Shown: positions 46,035 to 57,189, counted from the stretch's first letter. The stretch is 64,000 nucleotides of DNA from Woeseia sp. (GCA_021773015.1 JAJFKW010000001.1:744001-808000), one strand, 5' to 3'. Numbers and translations: made by a program. Notes: generated from the sequence alone by a model not told the origin.

Positions 46035-47741
46035 ATGCGCCTGACAGATTTCGGTTTGACAACGCTTAAGGAAAATCCAGCAGAAGCGGAAATTGTGAGT
46101 CACCAACTCATGTTGCGTGCAGGTCTCATTCGCCGGCTATCTTCCGGTCTATTTACTTGGATGCCACTCGGCCTGCGAGTCATGCGCAAAGTGGAAAATA
46201 TTGTGCGTGAGGAGATGGATAGAGCTGGCGCGTTGGAGCTTCTTATGCCGGCGGTACAGCCGGCAGAATTGTGGAAAGAATCAGGGCGCTGGGACAAGTA
46301 CGGCTCATTGTTATTACGCATGAGCGATCGTCACGATCGTGAGTTCTGTTTTGGGCCAACCCACGAAGAGGTCATAACCGATATTGCCAGGCGAGAGCTG
46401 CGTAGTTACAAACAGCTGCCAATTAATTTTTACCAAATTCAAACGAAGTTCAGAGACGAGATACGGCCTCGATTCGGCGTTATGCGCGCCCGCGAATTCA
46501 TAATGAAGGATGCGTATTCGTTTCATGTCGATCAAGAGTCGCTGGAAGGTGGCTACCAGGTGATGCACAAGGCATACACGGCCATATTCACACGATTGGG
46601 ACTGGACTTTCGGGTTGTCGATGCGGATAGCGGCGAAATCGGTGGCAGCCGCTCGCAGGAATTTCACGTCATTGCAGATTCCGGCGAAGACGCAATTGCG
46701 TACAGCGAACAGGACAAATACGCGTCTAATGTTGAAACCGCGGCAACCGTGCCGCCAACTTCGGCCCGTCAAGAGCCAGCGCAAGATCTTGAAAAAGTAT
46801 CCACACCCGGTGCGCGTACGATTGAGGAATTGTGCAAGCAACTTGGCGTACAACCCGAACAAACGGTAAAGACTCTAATCGTCGAAGGTGACGATAATCC
46901 CATCGCACTGGTGTTGCGCGGCGATCATACGCTCAACGCAATTAAGGCTGCCAAATTGCCAGGTGTCGCAAATCCACTGCAGATGGCAGATGCCGCGACA
47001 GTCACACAGGTTACCGGATCTGCTCCTGGCTATGCCGGACCGCTCGGATTGGAGGTTACTACCTACTACGACCACGCGACCAGCCAAATGTCCGACTTTG
47101 TGATTGGCGCAAATGAGGCTGATACACACCTCGCTGGGGTGAACTTTGATCGGGATCTCGATAGCAGCGAGACGGTTGATATACGTAACGTTGTGGAGGG
47201 CGATCCTGTACCTGGCGGTCAAGGTACGCTAAAAATTGCGCGCGGCATCGAGGTAGGCCATATTTTTCAGCTCGGCACAAAATATAGCGATGCCATGAAG
47301 GCGACCGTTCAGGATCGAGATGGCAACGATGTCGCAATGGCCATGGGCTGCTACGGCATCGGCGTCACGAGAATCGTCGGTGCCGCAATAGAACAAAATC
47401 ACGATGATCGCGGCATCATTTGGCCCGAGCCGCTCACACCCTTTGACGTTGTATTGGTGCCAATTAACATGCAGCGATCTGAGCGCGTTCGCGACGCCGC
47501 CGATGCGCTTTATGAGACACTAAAGCAGTCTGGAATAGACGCTTTGCTCGACGACCGCGACGTGCGGCCGGGAGTCAAGTTTGCAGACGCCGAACTTATC
47601 GGAATTCCGCATAGATTGGTTATCAGCGAGCGCGGTCTCGATGCCGGGGAGCTGGAATATCGCCATCGCTCCGAATCAGAGGCCCGTATGCTGAAACGTG
47701 AAGATGCTCTCAACCTATTGCCTGGATACACAGTAGGCTAG
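46035..47741 (+). CDS. proS: Prolyl-tRNA synthetase
   Basis: A 568-residue class II synthetase of the bacterial type with an editing insert (about 225-405) between motifs 2 and 3. Motif 1 spans the G-L-F-T-W-M-P-L-G region, motif 2 [17 protein letters not shown], and motif 3 G-I-G-V-T-R-I-V. It attaches proline to tRNA-Pro and clears alanyl-tRNA-Pro through the insert. The N-terminus is exact for the family. The frame runs opposite to the psd-like group, with a 235-base divergent gap. Confidence 0.97.
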   Translation: MRLTDFGLTTLKENPAEAEIVSHQLMLRAGLIRRLSSGLFTWMPLGLRVMRKVENIVREEMDRAGALELLMPAVQPAELWKESGRWDKYGSLLLRMSDRHDREFCFGPTHEEVITDIARRELRSYKQLPINFYQIQTKFRDEIRPRFGVMRAREFIMKDAYSFHVDQESLEGGYQVMHKAYTAIFTRLGLDFRVVDADSGEIGGSRSQEFHVIADSGEDAIAYSEQDKYASNVETAATVPPTSARQEPAQDLEKVSTPGARTIEELCKQLGVQPEQTVKTLIVEGDDNPIALVLRGDHTLNAIKAAKLPGVANPLQMADAATVTQVTGSAPGYAGPLGLEVTTYYDHATSQMSDFVIGANEADTHLAGVNFDRDLDSSETVDIRNVVEGDPVPGGQGTLKIARGIEVGHIFQLGTKYSDAMKATVQDRDGNDVAMAMGCYGIGVTRIVGAAIEQNHDDRGIIWPEPLTPFDVVLVPINMQRSERVRDAADALYETLKQSGIDALLDDRDVRPGVKFADAELIGIPHRLVISERGLDAGELEYRHRSESEARMLKREDALNLLPGYTVG

Positions 47742-47823
47742 CAGGGATAGGAAATACGTGCCGCACGGCTTGAATCCGCGACACGCGGCTTCAGCATCGC
47801 GCATCTAAGGAGACGGTACGGCA

Positions 47824-48396
47824 ATGGTTAATCAATTGACGTCCACATTGTTGCTAATGAGTCTGCTGCTTGCGCCGATCGGCCAAGCGCAGGAACCATC
47901 ACCCGATCCTGAATTGCTAAAACAACTACAACAAGTCGCCATCGAAGCAGATAGTTTTCCCGATCACTTTGATGCTCAGGTCTGGCTAACCGACATGTCG
48001 GCGCGTCTGACGAGACAGGTAAAAGATCCCGAGGAACGCCTGGAGATTCTGATGCGCGTGCATCACGAGGCCACTTTGCGAGATTTACCACCGGAATTGG
48101 TATTGGCCGTAATCGATACAGAAAGTAACTTTGATCGGTTTGCAATATCGGTGGCCGGGGCACGTGGATTGATGCAGGTTATGCCATTCTGGCTAGAGGA
48201 GTTGAATCGGCCAAGCGATAACTTGATGCATATTGACACCAACGTCCGCTTCGGCTGCACAATCCTAAAATTCTATATGGAAATGGAAAACAATGATCTA
48301 AAACGCGCGCTTGGTCGTTACAACGGTAGCCTTGGCAAAGCTAAATACCCGAACAAGGTTCTTCACAAACTTCGAACGAAATGGTTTCGCGTATAG
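47824..48396 (+). CDS. Lytic transglycosylase
   Basis: A 190-residue SLT-domain protein. The signal peptide ends I-G-Q-A-Q. The catalytic acid is E100 in A-V-I-D-T-E-S-N-F, followed by G-A-R-G-L-M-Q-V-M-P, the classic peptidoglycan-binding motif. It cleaves the MurNAc-GlcNAc bond in the cell wall. AAGGAGA is upstream of the ATG. It is smaller than Slt70 and resembles a minimal MltE/EmtA-like or helper type. It follows proS by 82 bases. Confidence 0.9.
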   Translation: MVNQLTSTLLLMSLLLAPIGQAQEPSPDPELLKQLQQVAIEADSFPDHFDAQVWLTDMSARLTRQVKDPEERLEILMRVHHEATLRDLPPELVLAVIDTESNFDRFAISVAGARGLMQVMPFWLEELNRPSDNLMHIDTNVRFGCTILKFYMEMENNDLKRALGRYNGSLGKAKYPNKVLHKLRTKWFRV

Positions 48397-48429
48397 CCTG
48401 AGGCGCACTTGCTGCAATAGACTCTGATG

Positions 48430-48705
48430 TCATATGACGAGAAAATCTTGATATTCGTGAGCAACATCGCAGGCTAGTTCCTCGACGTGCTCTACCTTCG
48501 CCAGTCTTGGTCCCTGCTGCAGCCAAGCGGCCAACTCATCCAATTTTCCATGGTCGCCACTCGCGACCACTTCGACGCGTCCGTCGTTCAAGTTTCTGGC
48601 GAAGCCAGCGATGCTACGAAGTTCCGCCTCACGTCGCGTACTGTCGCGAAACCACACACCTTGCACCCTGCCGGAAATCAGGAACCGCCGGCAGTTTGAT
48701 GGCAT
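48430..48705 (-). CDS. acyP: Acylphosphatase
   Basis: A 91-residue acylphosphatase, the usual size, hydrolysing acyl phosphates such as 1,3-bisphosphoglycerate. The catalytic residues are R20 (G-V-W-F-R) and N38 (A-R-N-L-N-D-G-R-V-E-V), in the G-R-V-Q-G-V-W-F-R and G-x-V-E-V motifs. It converges with the transglycosylase. The role in the cell is mostly housekeeping. Confidence 0.93.
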   Translation of the reverse strand: MPSNCRRFLISGRVQGVWFRDSTRREAELRSIAGFARNLNDGRVEVVASGDHGKLDELAAWLQQGPRLAKVEHVEELACDVAHEYQDFLVI

Positions 48706-48756
48706 ATCGTCCAGTCCAATATTGTGGCGTGCAAGGATTAAAAAAAGACGAGCGTA

Positions 48757-49098
48757 TTAGCGAGGATCGACTTTGGACAATTCTCCCGCAATGGACAACG
48801 CATGCAGCGCACTACGCTTTGCCTGCTCTGCTTCGCGCCGTGCCTGAGCGTACGCACGTTTAGCGATCCGTTCTTCTGCCCGATCCAAGTGAGCTTCCGC
48901 CTGCTTAATTTCAGCCGCCGCTTTTAGATCGGCACCTGCTTGTTTGGCTACTTGGATGGCCTGCCTAGCGTCACTCATTTCCTGGACTGGCGGTCCCGAT
49001 TGGCAACCTGTGAGCAACATCAAGAACATTGCAGCAATGCAATAGCCAATACTTGCGGTCGAGGGACCACATGAATATTTCGGGGGTTGAATACTCAC
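48757..49098 (-). CDS. DUF4398 lipoprotein
   Basis: A 113-residue protein with a hydrophobic segment and lipobox L-T-G-C about 32 residues in. The mature part is a single long helix with Ala-rich heptads (A-R-Q-A-I-Q-V-A, A-E-A-H-L-D-R-A-E), matching DUF4398. Such proteins often sit in the periplasm as coiled coils beside OmpA-like proteins. The start is GTG 49098; ATG 49029 would leave a very short signal. Its partner is unknown. Confidence 0.8.
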   Translation of the reverse strand: MSIQPPKYSCGPSTASIGYCIAAMFLMLLTGCQSGPPVQEMSDARQAIQVAKQAGADLKAAAEIKQAEAHLDRAEERIAKRAYAQARREAEQAKRSALHALSIAGELSKVDPR

Positions 49099-49202
49099 GC
49101 GACGACGCTAGCAAGGACAATGGCTTACAGTCAAGTGACCGCGCCGCCGGAGACTGCTAAAGTCGCAATCGTAACGATAGCAATCGACGAGTGAACGGCA
49201 AA

Positions 49203-49568
49203 ATGAATCTGACTATTTACCACAACCCAGCTTGCTCAAAATCTAGAAAAACACTGGAACTCATTGAAGAACATGGAATTACACCAAAAATAATTGAATA
49301 CCTAAAGACACCGCCGAATGCTGATTCGATCATCCGAATTGCGCGACTACTGGGTATTTCGGTGCAGCAAATGCTCAGAACCGGTGAAGCAGATTACCAG
49401 CAATTGTCCGCCCAGGCCGCCGACGACGACGAGCAACAGTGGGCAGCCGGCGTGCAAAACTATCCGCGGGTCCTTGAGCGACCCATTGTCGTTGACGAGG
49501 ACAGCGCTAGAGCCGTGATCGGTCGACCCCCTGAAAACGTCCTTAAGCTTATCGACGATAGATCGTAG
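49203..49568 (+). CDS. arsC: ArsC-like arsenate reductase
   Basis: About 121 residues from ATG 49203. The ArsC glutaredoxin-type fold has the active-site cysteine C11 in N-P-A-C-S-K-S-R, then K-T-P-P-N near residue 40 and a late R-P-I-V with R-A-V-I-G-R-P-P, which supply the arsenate-binding arginines. It reduces arsenate to arsenite using glutathione/glutaredoxin. No arsB/arsR is nearby, and Spx/YffB relatives look similar, so substrate confidence is moderate. Confidence 0.85.
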   Translation: MNLTIYHNPACSKSRKTLELIEEHGITPKIIEYLKTPPNADSIIRIARLLGISVQQMLRTGEADYQQLSAQAADDDEQQWAAGVQNYPRVLERPIVVDEDSARAVIGRPPENVLKLIDDRS

Positions 49569-49632
49569 TTCCTGCTGAAATTCGACAGGACCACAAACCC
49601 TACGCAGCTCTAAGATCAACAATAGATATTAA

Positions 49633-50229
<597 letters not shown>

Positions 50230-50265
50230 ATATTCCCAGCTAATGGGACACACACCAGGAAATGG

Positions 50266-50949
50266 TCACTCTGCGGCCAGCACCTGCCTAACGAACGGCA
50301 CCGTAAGCCTCCTTTGGGCAACCAAAGATTGCACATCCAATTTGTCCAGTAGCTGATACAAACTCTGCATGTCCCGTCGATTGCGAGACAACAAGTATTT
50401 CGCAACCTCGGTTGGCAACTCCAAACCGCGAAATTTGGCGCGCAGCCGCAGGGCTTCAATTCGATCTTTTTCATTTAGTTGAACGGTGTGGAACACGGTC
50501 AACTTCGTTAGGCGGCTCTGTAGATCGGCCAGCCGAATGCCAATTTCCCGCGGTGTTGCTGTAGCCGCGATGACGATAGTACCGTTTCGATCCTTGACGG
50601 CATTCATCAGCTCAAATAATGCGACCTCCCACTCAGGACGGCCCGCAACGCGATGCAGATCATCCAAACAGATGAATGGTCGTTCCTCCAAGCCGGCTAA
50701 TATATCAGCGCTCAGATCAACAAACTCTGCCAGCGGCAGATAGACGGAACGATCGCCTACTTTCGCACACAGCGCTTGCAACAAGTGTGTTTTGCCGGTT
50801 GCCGCCTGCCCCCATAAAAAGCACCCGTCCCCGTTCTCACTATTCGTAAGCTGCTGTAAATAGCTACAGAGCGCTTCATTACCGACGCTCAAAAAACTCG
50901 CGAATACTGCATGATCCTGCAGTTTCAGCGGTAGTGCCAGCTGACTCAT
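50266..50949 (-). CDS. hda: DnaA regulatory inactivator Hda
   Basis: A 227-residue AAA+ protein related to DnaA domain III. Walker A is G-Q-A-A-T-G-K53-T, Walker B-like I-C-L-D-D, and the N-terminus Q-L-A-L-P-L-K-L is the clamp-binding motif. With the DNA clamp it triggers ATP hydrolysis by DnaA to stop re-initiation. Its ATG overlaps the upstream permease stop by one base, so the two are translationally linked. The order perM-hda with purM upstream divergent is typical. Confidence 0.93.
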   Translation of the reverse strand: MSQLALPLKLQDHAVFASFLSVGNEALCSYLQQLTNSENGDGCFLWGQAATGKTHLLQALCAKVGDRSVYLPLAEFVDLSADILAGLEERPFICLDDLHRVAGRPEWEVALFELMNAVKDRNGTIVIAATATPREIGIRLADLQSRLTKLTVFHTVQLNEKDRIEALRLRAKFRGLELPTEVAKYLLSRNRRDMQSLYQLLDKLDVQSLVAQRRLTVPFVRQVLAAE

Positions 50950-52049
50950 TAGTCGTCCGCTTCCGCGACTTCGGTCTGCAATGACTCAGCGACCCCGGTC
51001 GCTGCGTCCGGATGTTCCTGGAGGTAACGGATATAGGCAAATCGAACCAATACCGAGATTACAGCGGCTGCCGGTAACGCGAGGAGAATACCGAAGAATC
51101 CGAATAATTGTCCGCCCGCCGCTATCGCAAAAATTACGATGACGGGATGCAGACCGATACGATCTCCAACCAATTTGGGCGTAAGAAATGAACCCTCGAT
51201 CAACTGCGCAACAGAAAACGTCGCAACAATTCCTATGAGGCTGATCATTGGCTCGGGCTCTTGAACCACAGTAAGACTGGCGAGGCCGATGCCAAAAACA
51301 AAACCAAGATAGGGTACAAAACTGACCAAACCCGCGACGACGCCGATCGCAAGCGCATACTCTAGTCCAACCAAATAAAGCCCCATTGAATAGGTAACCG
51401 TTAGCGCGAGCATCACCAAAATTTGACCGCGCAGAAACGCACCTAAAACATTGTCGGTATCGCGCGCTAACATAAACACCGTTTCGCGATTCTTTGTGGG
51501 TACTAATGCCGCAACCTGCAGCACGATCCAATCCCAATCGCGCAACAGATAAAAGGTCAAAATTGGCACCAGAAAGAGGCTGATCACCGCCGCGGCCAGC
51601 GCGCCTCCGGATTTGCTAATTGACACCAGCAAGGTGGTACCCCAACTCTGAGCCAAATCTCCATAGCGGGACATAAATGCGGTTAGCCCGACGTCTTCGC
51701 CGGAATCGACGCCAAGGATCGGCCCCAGCTTGGGCATCCAAACTTGCTCTACTTCCGCAACAATTCCCGGCAATGCCGCCAATAGCGAACCTATCTGTGT
51801 CCGAATCAGCGGAAACACCAGCAATACCAGCAATCCGAGGAACAGAAATGTCAGCAGAAAGACGCTAACCACGGCGAGGGTACGCGGCAACTTAAGCCGC
51901 TCAAGCCGATCCGCCAGCGGATCGCCAATGTAAGCGAGCAAACCGGCAGCAATAAATGGTGTGAGTACTGGCGCCAGCAAATATAACGTCCAACCAACAA
52001 TGGCGAACGCGATAAGCCAGTTCATACGATTGCCTTCAATTTGCACCAT
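50949..52049 (-). CDS. perM: AI-2E/PerM family permease
   Basis: About 366 residues from ATG 52049. Eight or so membrane helices with a large middle loop and the family pattern L-V-G-D-R-I-G-L-H-P-V-I-V. The AI-2E family includes TqsA-like exporters and PerM. The cargo is unsettled. It shares a base with hda and follows the DUF2066 gene, an operon-like order seen across Gammaproteobacteria. Confidence 0.9.
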   Translation of the reverse strand: MVQIEGNRMNWLIAFAIVGWTLYLLAPVLTPFIAAGLLAYIGDPLADRLERLKLPRTLAVVSVFLLTFLFLGLLVLLVFPLIRTQIGSLLAALPGIVAEVEQVWMPKLGPILGVDSGEDVGLTAFMSRYGDLAQSWGTTLLVSISKSGGALAAAVISLFLVPILTFYLLRDWDWIVLQVAALVPTKNRETVFMLARDTDNVLGAFLRGQILVMLALTVTYSMGLYLVGLEYALAIGVVAGLVSFVPYLGFVFGIGLASLTVVQEPEPMISLIGIVATFSVAQLIEGSFLTPKLVGDRIGLHPVIVIFAIAAGGQLFGFFGILLALPAAAVISVLVRFAYIRYLQEHPDAATGVAESLQTEVAEADD

Positions 52050-52150
52050 TGTCTGGGTTCCTTGTTTCTCGCAGATCCGCCCGATCAACTGCCGCCAGAC
52101 AGCGGCTCGACGCACAGCGTAAACCTAGTCAGCGTTCTTTTCGCGCCTAG

Positions 52151-53200
52151 CTAAGGTCGGTATTCAAACGTAAGGCTTGGGCCGAGCAATCCGGTATTTT
52201 CCGGGTACGTGTCGAAATCGTCCAACGATTGTTGCAGCGTACCGTCTAATTCGATCGCCTTTTGCAACTTTTGCCAGTTACCGTAAATACTGATGGAATA
52301 CTTGGCTTGTGTGCCTGCAACACTCATTAGCTGAAAATTTTCAATCATGTCGGTTGTTTCCAGCATGCGTTGAATCTCACCGTACGCAACAATAGAGTCG
52401 ACGCCAGAGACTCTTACATCGAACTGTTGAAGTACCGCATCGCCCGAGATCGCAAACAAGGACGCTAGTTGGTCAGCAAGCAAATTGACGACAAGCTCGG
52501 GTTCTCCGTTCCACGTCATACGGTCGCCGCCAATGTGGTAGGTCCATCGGTTTTGTTGCGGAGAATCCGGGCGAATCCTACCTATTAAGACCGAATTTGC
52601 AGCATACCGACGTGACGCTTCCAGAATTCGTTGGTCGAATCCACCCCAGATATCTGAAAAACTGACACTTTGTAAGTCTTCTGTATCCAGCAGTGGAAAT
52701 GCTACCGGGACTCCACGCGTGGCAGCAGCGTGTTCGACGCGCTCTCGCAGCAGGCGATTCCGATCGATTGATCGTGTCGCGTCCGAGGTCAGGGACGATT
52801 CGTCGGCCGCCACAACCACGCGCTCACCATTACCCCAATCAACCGCGAGCCAGACGAGTGTCAGCGGGCGATCGCTGCCCCAAATGGGTAAGCCGCTGTG
52901 CTTTAGGGCTTTTTCCACCGCATCGCCGTCAAAAGATACTTCCAGCTTTTCTTCCGGCAGCGATCTAAAACGCAATACGTAACGCGCAGGATTCGGGAAT
53001 AAAGTATCCATATCGCTTATCATTAATGCATCACTTGAACCTGTCACGCGAATCAAAACGCTGATAAGCGCGTTTCTGTAGGCCACATTGACAGCATCGC
53101 CATCGCTCTGGTCGATAGGGACTCTTACCGTATAGATATCGTCCACTGCCCAAACGATGCTCAGGATTGGCACCTGAAGCAACAAGACCAGCAAAATCAT
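52151..53200 (-). CDS. DUF2066 exported protein
   Basis: A 349-residue protein with an N-terminal signal or anchor ending near V-W-A. The DUF2066 body is recognised by Y-R-N-A-L-I-S-V-L-I-R-V-T-G and R-Y-V-L-R-F-R. The function is unknown, although it is nearly always found between purM and hda/perM as here. It is divergent from purM across a 209-base gap. Confidence 0.9.
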   Translation of the reverse strand: MILLVLLLQVPILSIVWAVDDIYTVRVPIDQSDGDAVNVAYRNALISVLIRVTGSSDALMISDMDTLFPNPARYVLRFRSLPEEKLEVSFDGDAVEKALKHSGLPIWGSDRPLTLVWLAVDWGNGERVVVAADESSLTSDATRSIDRNRLLRERVEHAAATRGVPVAFPLLDTEDLQSVSFSDIWGGFDQRILEASRRYAANSVLIGRIRPDSPQQNRWTYHIGGDRMTWNGEPELVVNLLADQLASLFAISGDAVLQQFDVRVSGVDSIVAYGEIQRMLETTDMIENFQLMSVAGTQAKYSISIYGNWQKLQKAIELDGTLQQSLDDFDTYPENTGLLGPSLTFEYRP

Positions 53201-53409
53201 GGCGGCCTTAGTTCGCGCATTATCTATGGTGACCGCGCCGTTTCTCGGTGTATTTTGATTGCTGAGGGGAGAAATGGTTACTTCCTAATCGATTGGGCGG
53301 TTTCCTGACGCACCGCAAACAATTATTATATCGGGCCAAACGTCCTCGCGGTAGAAATTGTCGCGATGATTAGGCCGTTACAATTGATCCATCACCCACA
53401 GATAAAAGT

Positions 53410-54429
53410 ATGCCCATAACCCCAATGACCTATAAAGATGCTGGCGTCGATATTGACGCCGGCAACGAACTCGTAACGAGGATCAAGCCGCTGATTGCAC
53501 CTACCATGCGCCAAGAGGTACTGAGCGGTCTGGGCGGATTTGGCGGATTATTCGCGCTTACGCCAGGCAAGTACGAGGAACCTGTCTTAGTTTCCGGGAC
53601 CGACGGCGTCGGCACGAAATTAAGATTGGCCCAGCAGTTGGATATTCATGACACGATCGGCATTGACTTGGTCGCGATGTGCGTCAACGATGTCATCGCT
53701 CAGGGCGCCGAGCCATTGTTTTTCTTAGACTATTTTGCTTGTGGCCGGCTAGATATTGAGGTTGCAGAAAGCGTGATTGCGGGTATCGCCAACGGCTGCC
53801 AACAGGCCGGTGCTGCTTTAATAGGCGGGGAAACGGCGGAAATGCCCGACATGTATCCCGCCGGCGAGTACGATTTGGCTGGATTTTGCGTCGCTGCAGT
53901 CGAACGCAAGGAAATTGTCGACGGCAGCCGGATCGCTGTCGGTGATGCGGTCATCGGATTACGTTCCAGCGGGCCTCACTCAAACGGTTACTCGCTTATC
54001 CGAAAGGTGTTAAAAAGCGCTGAAAATCCCAATATAGACGGCGTTGCAGTTGAGGAATTGCTACTGGCGCCAACGCGAATTTATGCGCAGCCAATCCTTG
54101 AGTTATTGCAATCGGTGCAAGTAGGCGGCATTGCTCATATCACAGGCGGCGGGATCACAGAAAACCTACCGCGCATACTCCGCGATGAATTGTCTGTCGA
54201 GATTGATACAACTACGTGGAAGCCTGGTGCGGTTTTCGACTGGTTAGCGGTAACCGGCAACATTACGCCAGACGAAATGCGGCGCACATTCAACTGCGGT
54301 ATCGGACTCTGTGTCGTCGTATCACAAGGCGATGTCGATCAGACAATAGAAATCCTATCTAACCAAGGTGAAGTTGCGCTGAAAATCGGCCAGATTACGA
54401 GTGGGAACGGTGGGGTAGCGTACGTTTGA
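53410..54429 (+). CDS. purM: AIR synthetase PurM
   Basis: A 339-residue phosphoribosylformylglycinamidine cyclo-ligase, step five of purine synthesis, making AIR with ATP. Conserved marks are Y-K-D-A-G-V-D-I-D-A-G, the D-G-V-G-T-K-L segment, and G-G-E-T-A-E-M-P. Full length. It overlaps purN by four bases (TTGA), so the two enzymes are made together. Confidence 0.97.
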   Translation: MPITPMTYKDAGVDIDAGNELVTRIKPLIAPTMRQEVLSGLGGFGGLFALTPGKYEEPVLVSGTDGVGTKLRLAQQLDIHDTIGIDLVAMCVNDVIAQGAEPLFFLDYFACGRLDIEVAESVIAGIANGCQQAGAALIGGETAEMPDMYPAGEYDLAGFCVAAVERKEIVDGSRIAVGDAVIGLRSSGPHSNGYSLIRKVLKSAENPNIDGVAVEELLLAPTRIYAQPILELLQSVQVGGIAHITGGGITENLPRILRDELSVEIDTTTWKPGAVFDWLAVTGNITPDEMRRTFNCGIGLCVVVSQGDVDQTIEILSNQGEVALKIGQITSGNGGVAYV

Positions 54430-55109
54430 ATGCCCGAGGACGCGCATCTGCGGCCATTCTAATATCGGGTGGCGGCAGTAATTTACAGGCAGTCATTGAC
54501 GCAAACGTCTGCGGCGACAGTGCAATGGATATTGCGCTTGTCGTCAGCAACCGGCCGAATGCTGGCGGCCTGAAGCGTGCCAGTGACGCGAACATTACGA
54601 ATATTTGTATTGATCACACGCAGTATCCGAATCGTCGTGCATTCGAAATAGCGTTAAAAGAAGTCATTGACAGCCATGAAGTCGATTTTTTGCTTCTCGC
54701 AGGGTTTATGCGGATCTTAACCGCACAATTTGTCGCCAACTACAGCGGCAAGATCGTCAACATTCATCCTTCATTGTTGCCTGCGTATACCGGGTTGCAC
54801 ACACATCAGCGCGCATTAGATGCCAATGATGCGTGGCACGGCTGCAGCGTGCACTTTGTAAATGCAGAATTAGACGGTGGCCCAATAATCGCTCAAGGTC
54901 GCGTACCTGTGCAGGATGATGACTCCGCTGAATCGTTGGCAGCCCGAGTCTTGGTTGTGGAACACAAAATTCTGCCCTGCATTGCCAATTTGCTTGCGCA
55001 ACGCAGCATAGAATACGTCGATGGACAGGTTCACTTTGAGCAGCGGGCTTTGCACATGCCGCTTATTTTCGACGTCGATTCAGGCCAAATTGCCAAGCCT
55101 TGCGTTTAG
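54426..55109 (+). CDS. purN: GAR transformylase PurN
   Basis: A 227-residue phosphoribosylglycinamide formyltransferase using 10-formyl-THF. G-G-G-S-N-L-Q-A binds the phosphate, N-I-H-P-S-L-L-P carries the catalytic His/Asn, and D-G-G-P-I-I the Asp. The start is a TTG overlapping the purM stop in TTGA, since no ATG or GTG lies before the essential N-terminal loop. It converges with dcd; the stops overlap by four bases. Confidence 0.95.
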   Translation: MNARGRASAAILISGGGSNLQAVIDANVCGDSAMDIALVVSNRPNAGGLKRASDANITNICIDHTQYPNRRAFEIALKEVIDSHEVDFLLLAGFMRILTAQFVANYSGKIVNIHPSLLPAYTGLHTHQRALDANDAWHGCSVHFVNAELDGGPIIAQGRVPVQDDDSAESLAARVLVVEHKILPCIANLLAQRSIEYVDGQVHFEQRALHMPLIFDVDSGQIAKPCV

Positions 55110-55672
55110 GCCTTCGGTAAAGTCACTCCCCTTTGTCCAAAATATTTTCCTCGTCGATCTTTGTATGAAGTTTCGCAATCTTCGTCTGACTCCAAAAAAA
55201 GCATCTGTGCGACACCTTCATTTGCATAGATTCTTGCCGGCAACGGGGTAGTATTTGAAAATTCCAACGTGACGTGACCTTCCCATTCTGGCTCTAACGG
55301 TGTGACATTAACGATGATGCCACAACGTGCATAGGTAGATTTGCCCAGGCAGATGGTCAATACATTTCGCGGAATCCTGAAATACTCGACTGTCCGGGCA
55401 AGCGCAAAAGAGTTCGGAGGGATTACGCATATGTCGCCAAACTTGTCGACAAAACTCGATTCGTCAAAGGACTTGGGATCAACAATGACGGACTCTATAT
55501 TGGTAAACACCTTGAACTCATTCGAGCAGCGCACGTCATAGCCATAGCTTGAGGTCCCATACGAAACAATTCGTTCGCCATTCATCTCACGAATTTGCCC
55601 CGCCTCGAATGGCTCGATCATTGCCGCCTCGTTTGCCATTTGTCGTATCCATCGATCGGATTTGATGCTCAA
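55106..55672 (-). CDS. dcd: dCTP deaminase
   Basis: A 188-residue dCTP deaminase making dUTP for thymidylate synthesis. Family marks are [14 protein letters not shown], and the catalytic E in [12 protein letters not shown]. The start is TTG 55672 within TTGA, overlapping the mrp stop by four bases. The last bases overlap the purN stop on the other strand. Confidence 0.95.
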   Translation of the reverse strand: MSIKSDRWIRQMANEAAMIEPFEAGQIREMNGERIVSYGTSSYGYDVRCSNEFKVFTNIESVIVDPKSFDESSFVDKFGDICVIPPNSFALARTVEYFRIPRNVLTICLGKSTYARCGIIVNVTPLEPEWEGHVTLEFSNTTPLPARIYANEGVAQMLFLESDEDCETSYKDRRGKYFGQRGVTLPKA

Positions 55673-56766
55673 CCCGCCTCCTCCACGACAATATTTGGAA
55701 AGCGTCGGCTGTAGTCACGACCTTGTGTCGCTAGCCGAGCGGACATCATTCGTGCGGCCGCTCGATAGGCGTCCGCCTGCATTGACTCCGGTGCACTCGC
55801 CACTGTTGGCGTACCACTGTCTGTCTGCTCACGAATCGACAAGTCAAGCGGCAATTGGCCAAGCAGCTGAACATCAAAGTTGTCCGCCATACGCTGTCCG
55901 CCGCCTTCCCCGAATATGGGTTCTTCGTGACCGCACTGGCTACACACATGCATACTCATGTTTTCAACGATGCCCAAGACCGGCACGGATACTTTGCGAA
56001 ACATCTGCAGGCCTTTGCGCGCATCGAGCAAGGCAATGTCCTGCGGCGTCGTGACAATTACCGCACCGCTGACAGGAACTTGCTGCGAAAGCGTAAGCTG
56101 GATATCGCCGGTACCCGGCGGCATATCAACAATAAGATAATCAAGTTCGCGCCAATTGGTTTGCTGCAAGAGTTGATTCAATGCCGACGTAACCATTGGC
56201 CCCCGCCAAACCATCGGTTGATCGGCGTCAATTAGGAAACCGATCGACATCACTTGGATTCCATGCGCCGAAAGTGGATGCATCGATTTTCCGTCCTCGC
56301 TGGTTGGGCTTTCGCCGCTCACGCCAAGCATATGCGGCAGACTAGGTCCATAAATGTCCGCGTCCAACAATCCGACCGTGGCCCCATCATCCGCCAATGC
56401 TAAAGCCAAATTTACTGCGGTCGTCGATTTGCCAACGCCCCCTTTGCCCGATGCTATGGCAATGACATTCTTGACGTTTTCCAAGGGCTTTAGATTTCTT
56501 TGCACGCCGTGCGATCGAATATTGACTGAGATATCAAGCGCCACCTGATCCGGCAGCGCAAGCGACTGAATCTGTTGTTTGATGGCCGCTTCCAATTCCG
56601 GCAGTAGGCGCTTAATCGGCAACCCCAACTCAACCCGCACACTCACGGAATGAGCGTTTGACTCGGCACTGACCACTCGGCCAAGTTCTGCGAGCGAATA
56701 GGGTAATCCGGGGACGGGTAGAGACTTGAGAGCCTCAAGTAGCTCAGAATTTGCTGACAAAGTCAC
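55669..56766 (-). CDS. apbC: Iron-sulfur carrier Mrp/ApbC
   Basis: A 365-residue P-loop ATPase that carries Fe-S clusters. An N-terminal DUF59/MIP18-like domain (about 1-90) precedes the deviant Walker A K-G-G-V-G-K-S-T, then the cluster-binding C-S-Q-C motif. It is coupled to dcd by a four-base overlap. In many proteobacteria it lies beside metG; here a kinase-PilT cassette lies between. Confidence 0.94.
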   Translation of the reverse strand: MTLSANSELLEALKSLPVPGLPYSLAELGRVVSAESNAHSVSVRVELGLPIKRLLPELEAAIKQQIQSLALPDQVALDISVNIRSHGVQRNLKPLENVKNVIAIASGKGGVGKSTTAVNLALALADDGATVGLLDADIYGPSLPHMLGVSGESPTSEDGKSMHPLSAHGIQVMSIGFLIDADQPMVWRGPMVTSALNQLLQQTNWRELDYLIVDMPPGTGDIQLTLSQQVPVSGAVIVTTPQDIALLDARKGLQMFRKVSVPVLGIVENMSMHVCSQCGHEEPIFGEGGGQRMADNFDVQLLGQLPLDLSIREQTDSGTPTVASAPESMQADAYRAAARMMSARLATQGRDYSRRFPNIVVEEAG

Positions 56767-57021
56767 ATTTCCTGCAGATGTATTAGGTTAAATTAGGTGA
56801 GGTTGCGACTGACGGGCTCACCGACACACTAAATTGGCGCCCACACCAGCCGCTGGGTTCGCCATTGTATATGAGCCTACACCGAAATAGTGCACTGGGT
56901 AGTTCCACCGCACATTGTTCGGTCAGGGTTCACGCTTTGGCGTGAGAAGTATGTGGCATAATATCTGCACGGGCACGGGCAGGTCAGGTTCATCATTGCG
57001 GTTACCGCAGCGGTAGGTCCA
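56767..57021. other. Intergenic region upstream of kinase cassette
   Basis: This gap lies between the mrp start and the small frame at 57022, and it carries the divergent promoters for mrp and the kinase cassette. A C-A-T-A-A-T box at 56957-56962 resembles a -10 element, without a good -35 at the right distance. No gene is seen here. Confidence 0.35.
56957..56962 (+). promoter_or_regulatory. Possible -10 box for kinase cassette
   Basis: CATAAT matches the sigma-70 -10 consensus at five of six bases. No convincing -35 lies 16-18 bases upstream, so this is tentative. Confidence 0.25.
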
Positions 57022-57189
57022 ATGTCACGTAATGAGCAAGTGAAATCGATTTTGACGCCAGAGACTTACTGCGCAGACGCAAAAATTTACGCTTGGATGC
57101 CACCTCAATGCCATCCGGTCGCCAGCGCGCGCGAAGCACATGACAGTACGACCTCCGGGTTGATCGGGAGCGTCGCTTGGGCTTGTTAG
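57022..57189 (+). CDS. Possible 55-residue leader ORF
   Basis: A short frame from ATG 57022 to TAG 57187-57189, with TAGGT just upstream. It overlaps the start of the kinase gene by 13 bases in another frame, so its translation could influence kinase translation. It has three cysteines, no signal peptide and no known relatives. It may be chance. Confidence 0.3.
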   Translation: MSRNEQVKSILTPETYCADAKIYAWMPPQCHPVASAREAHDSTTSGLIGSVAWAC

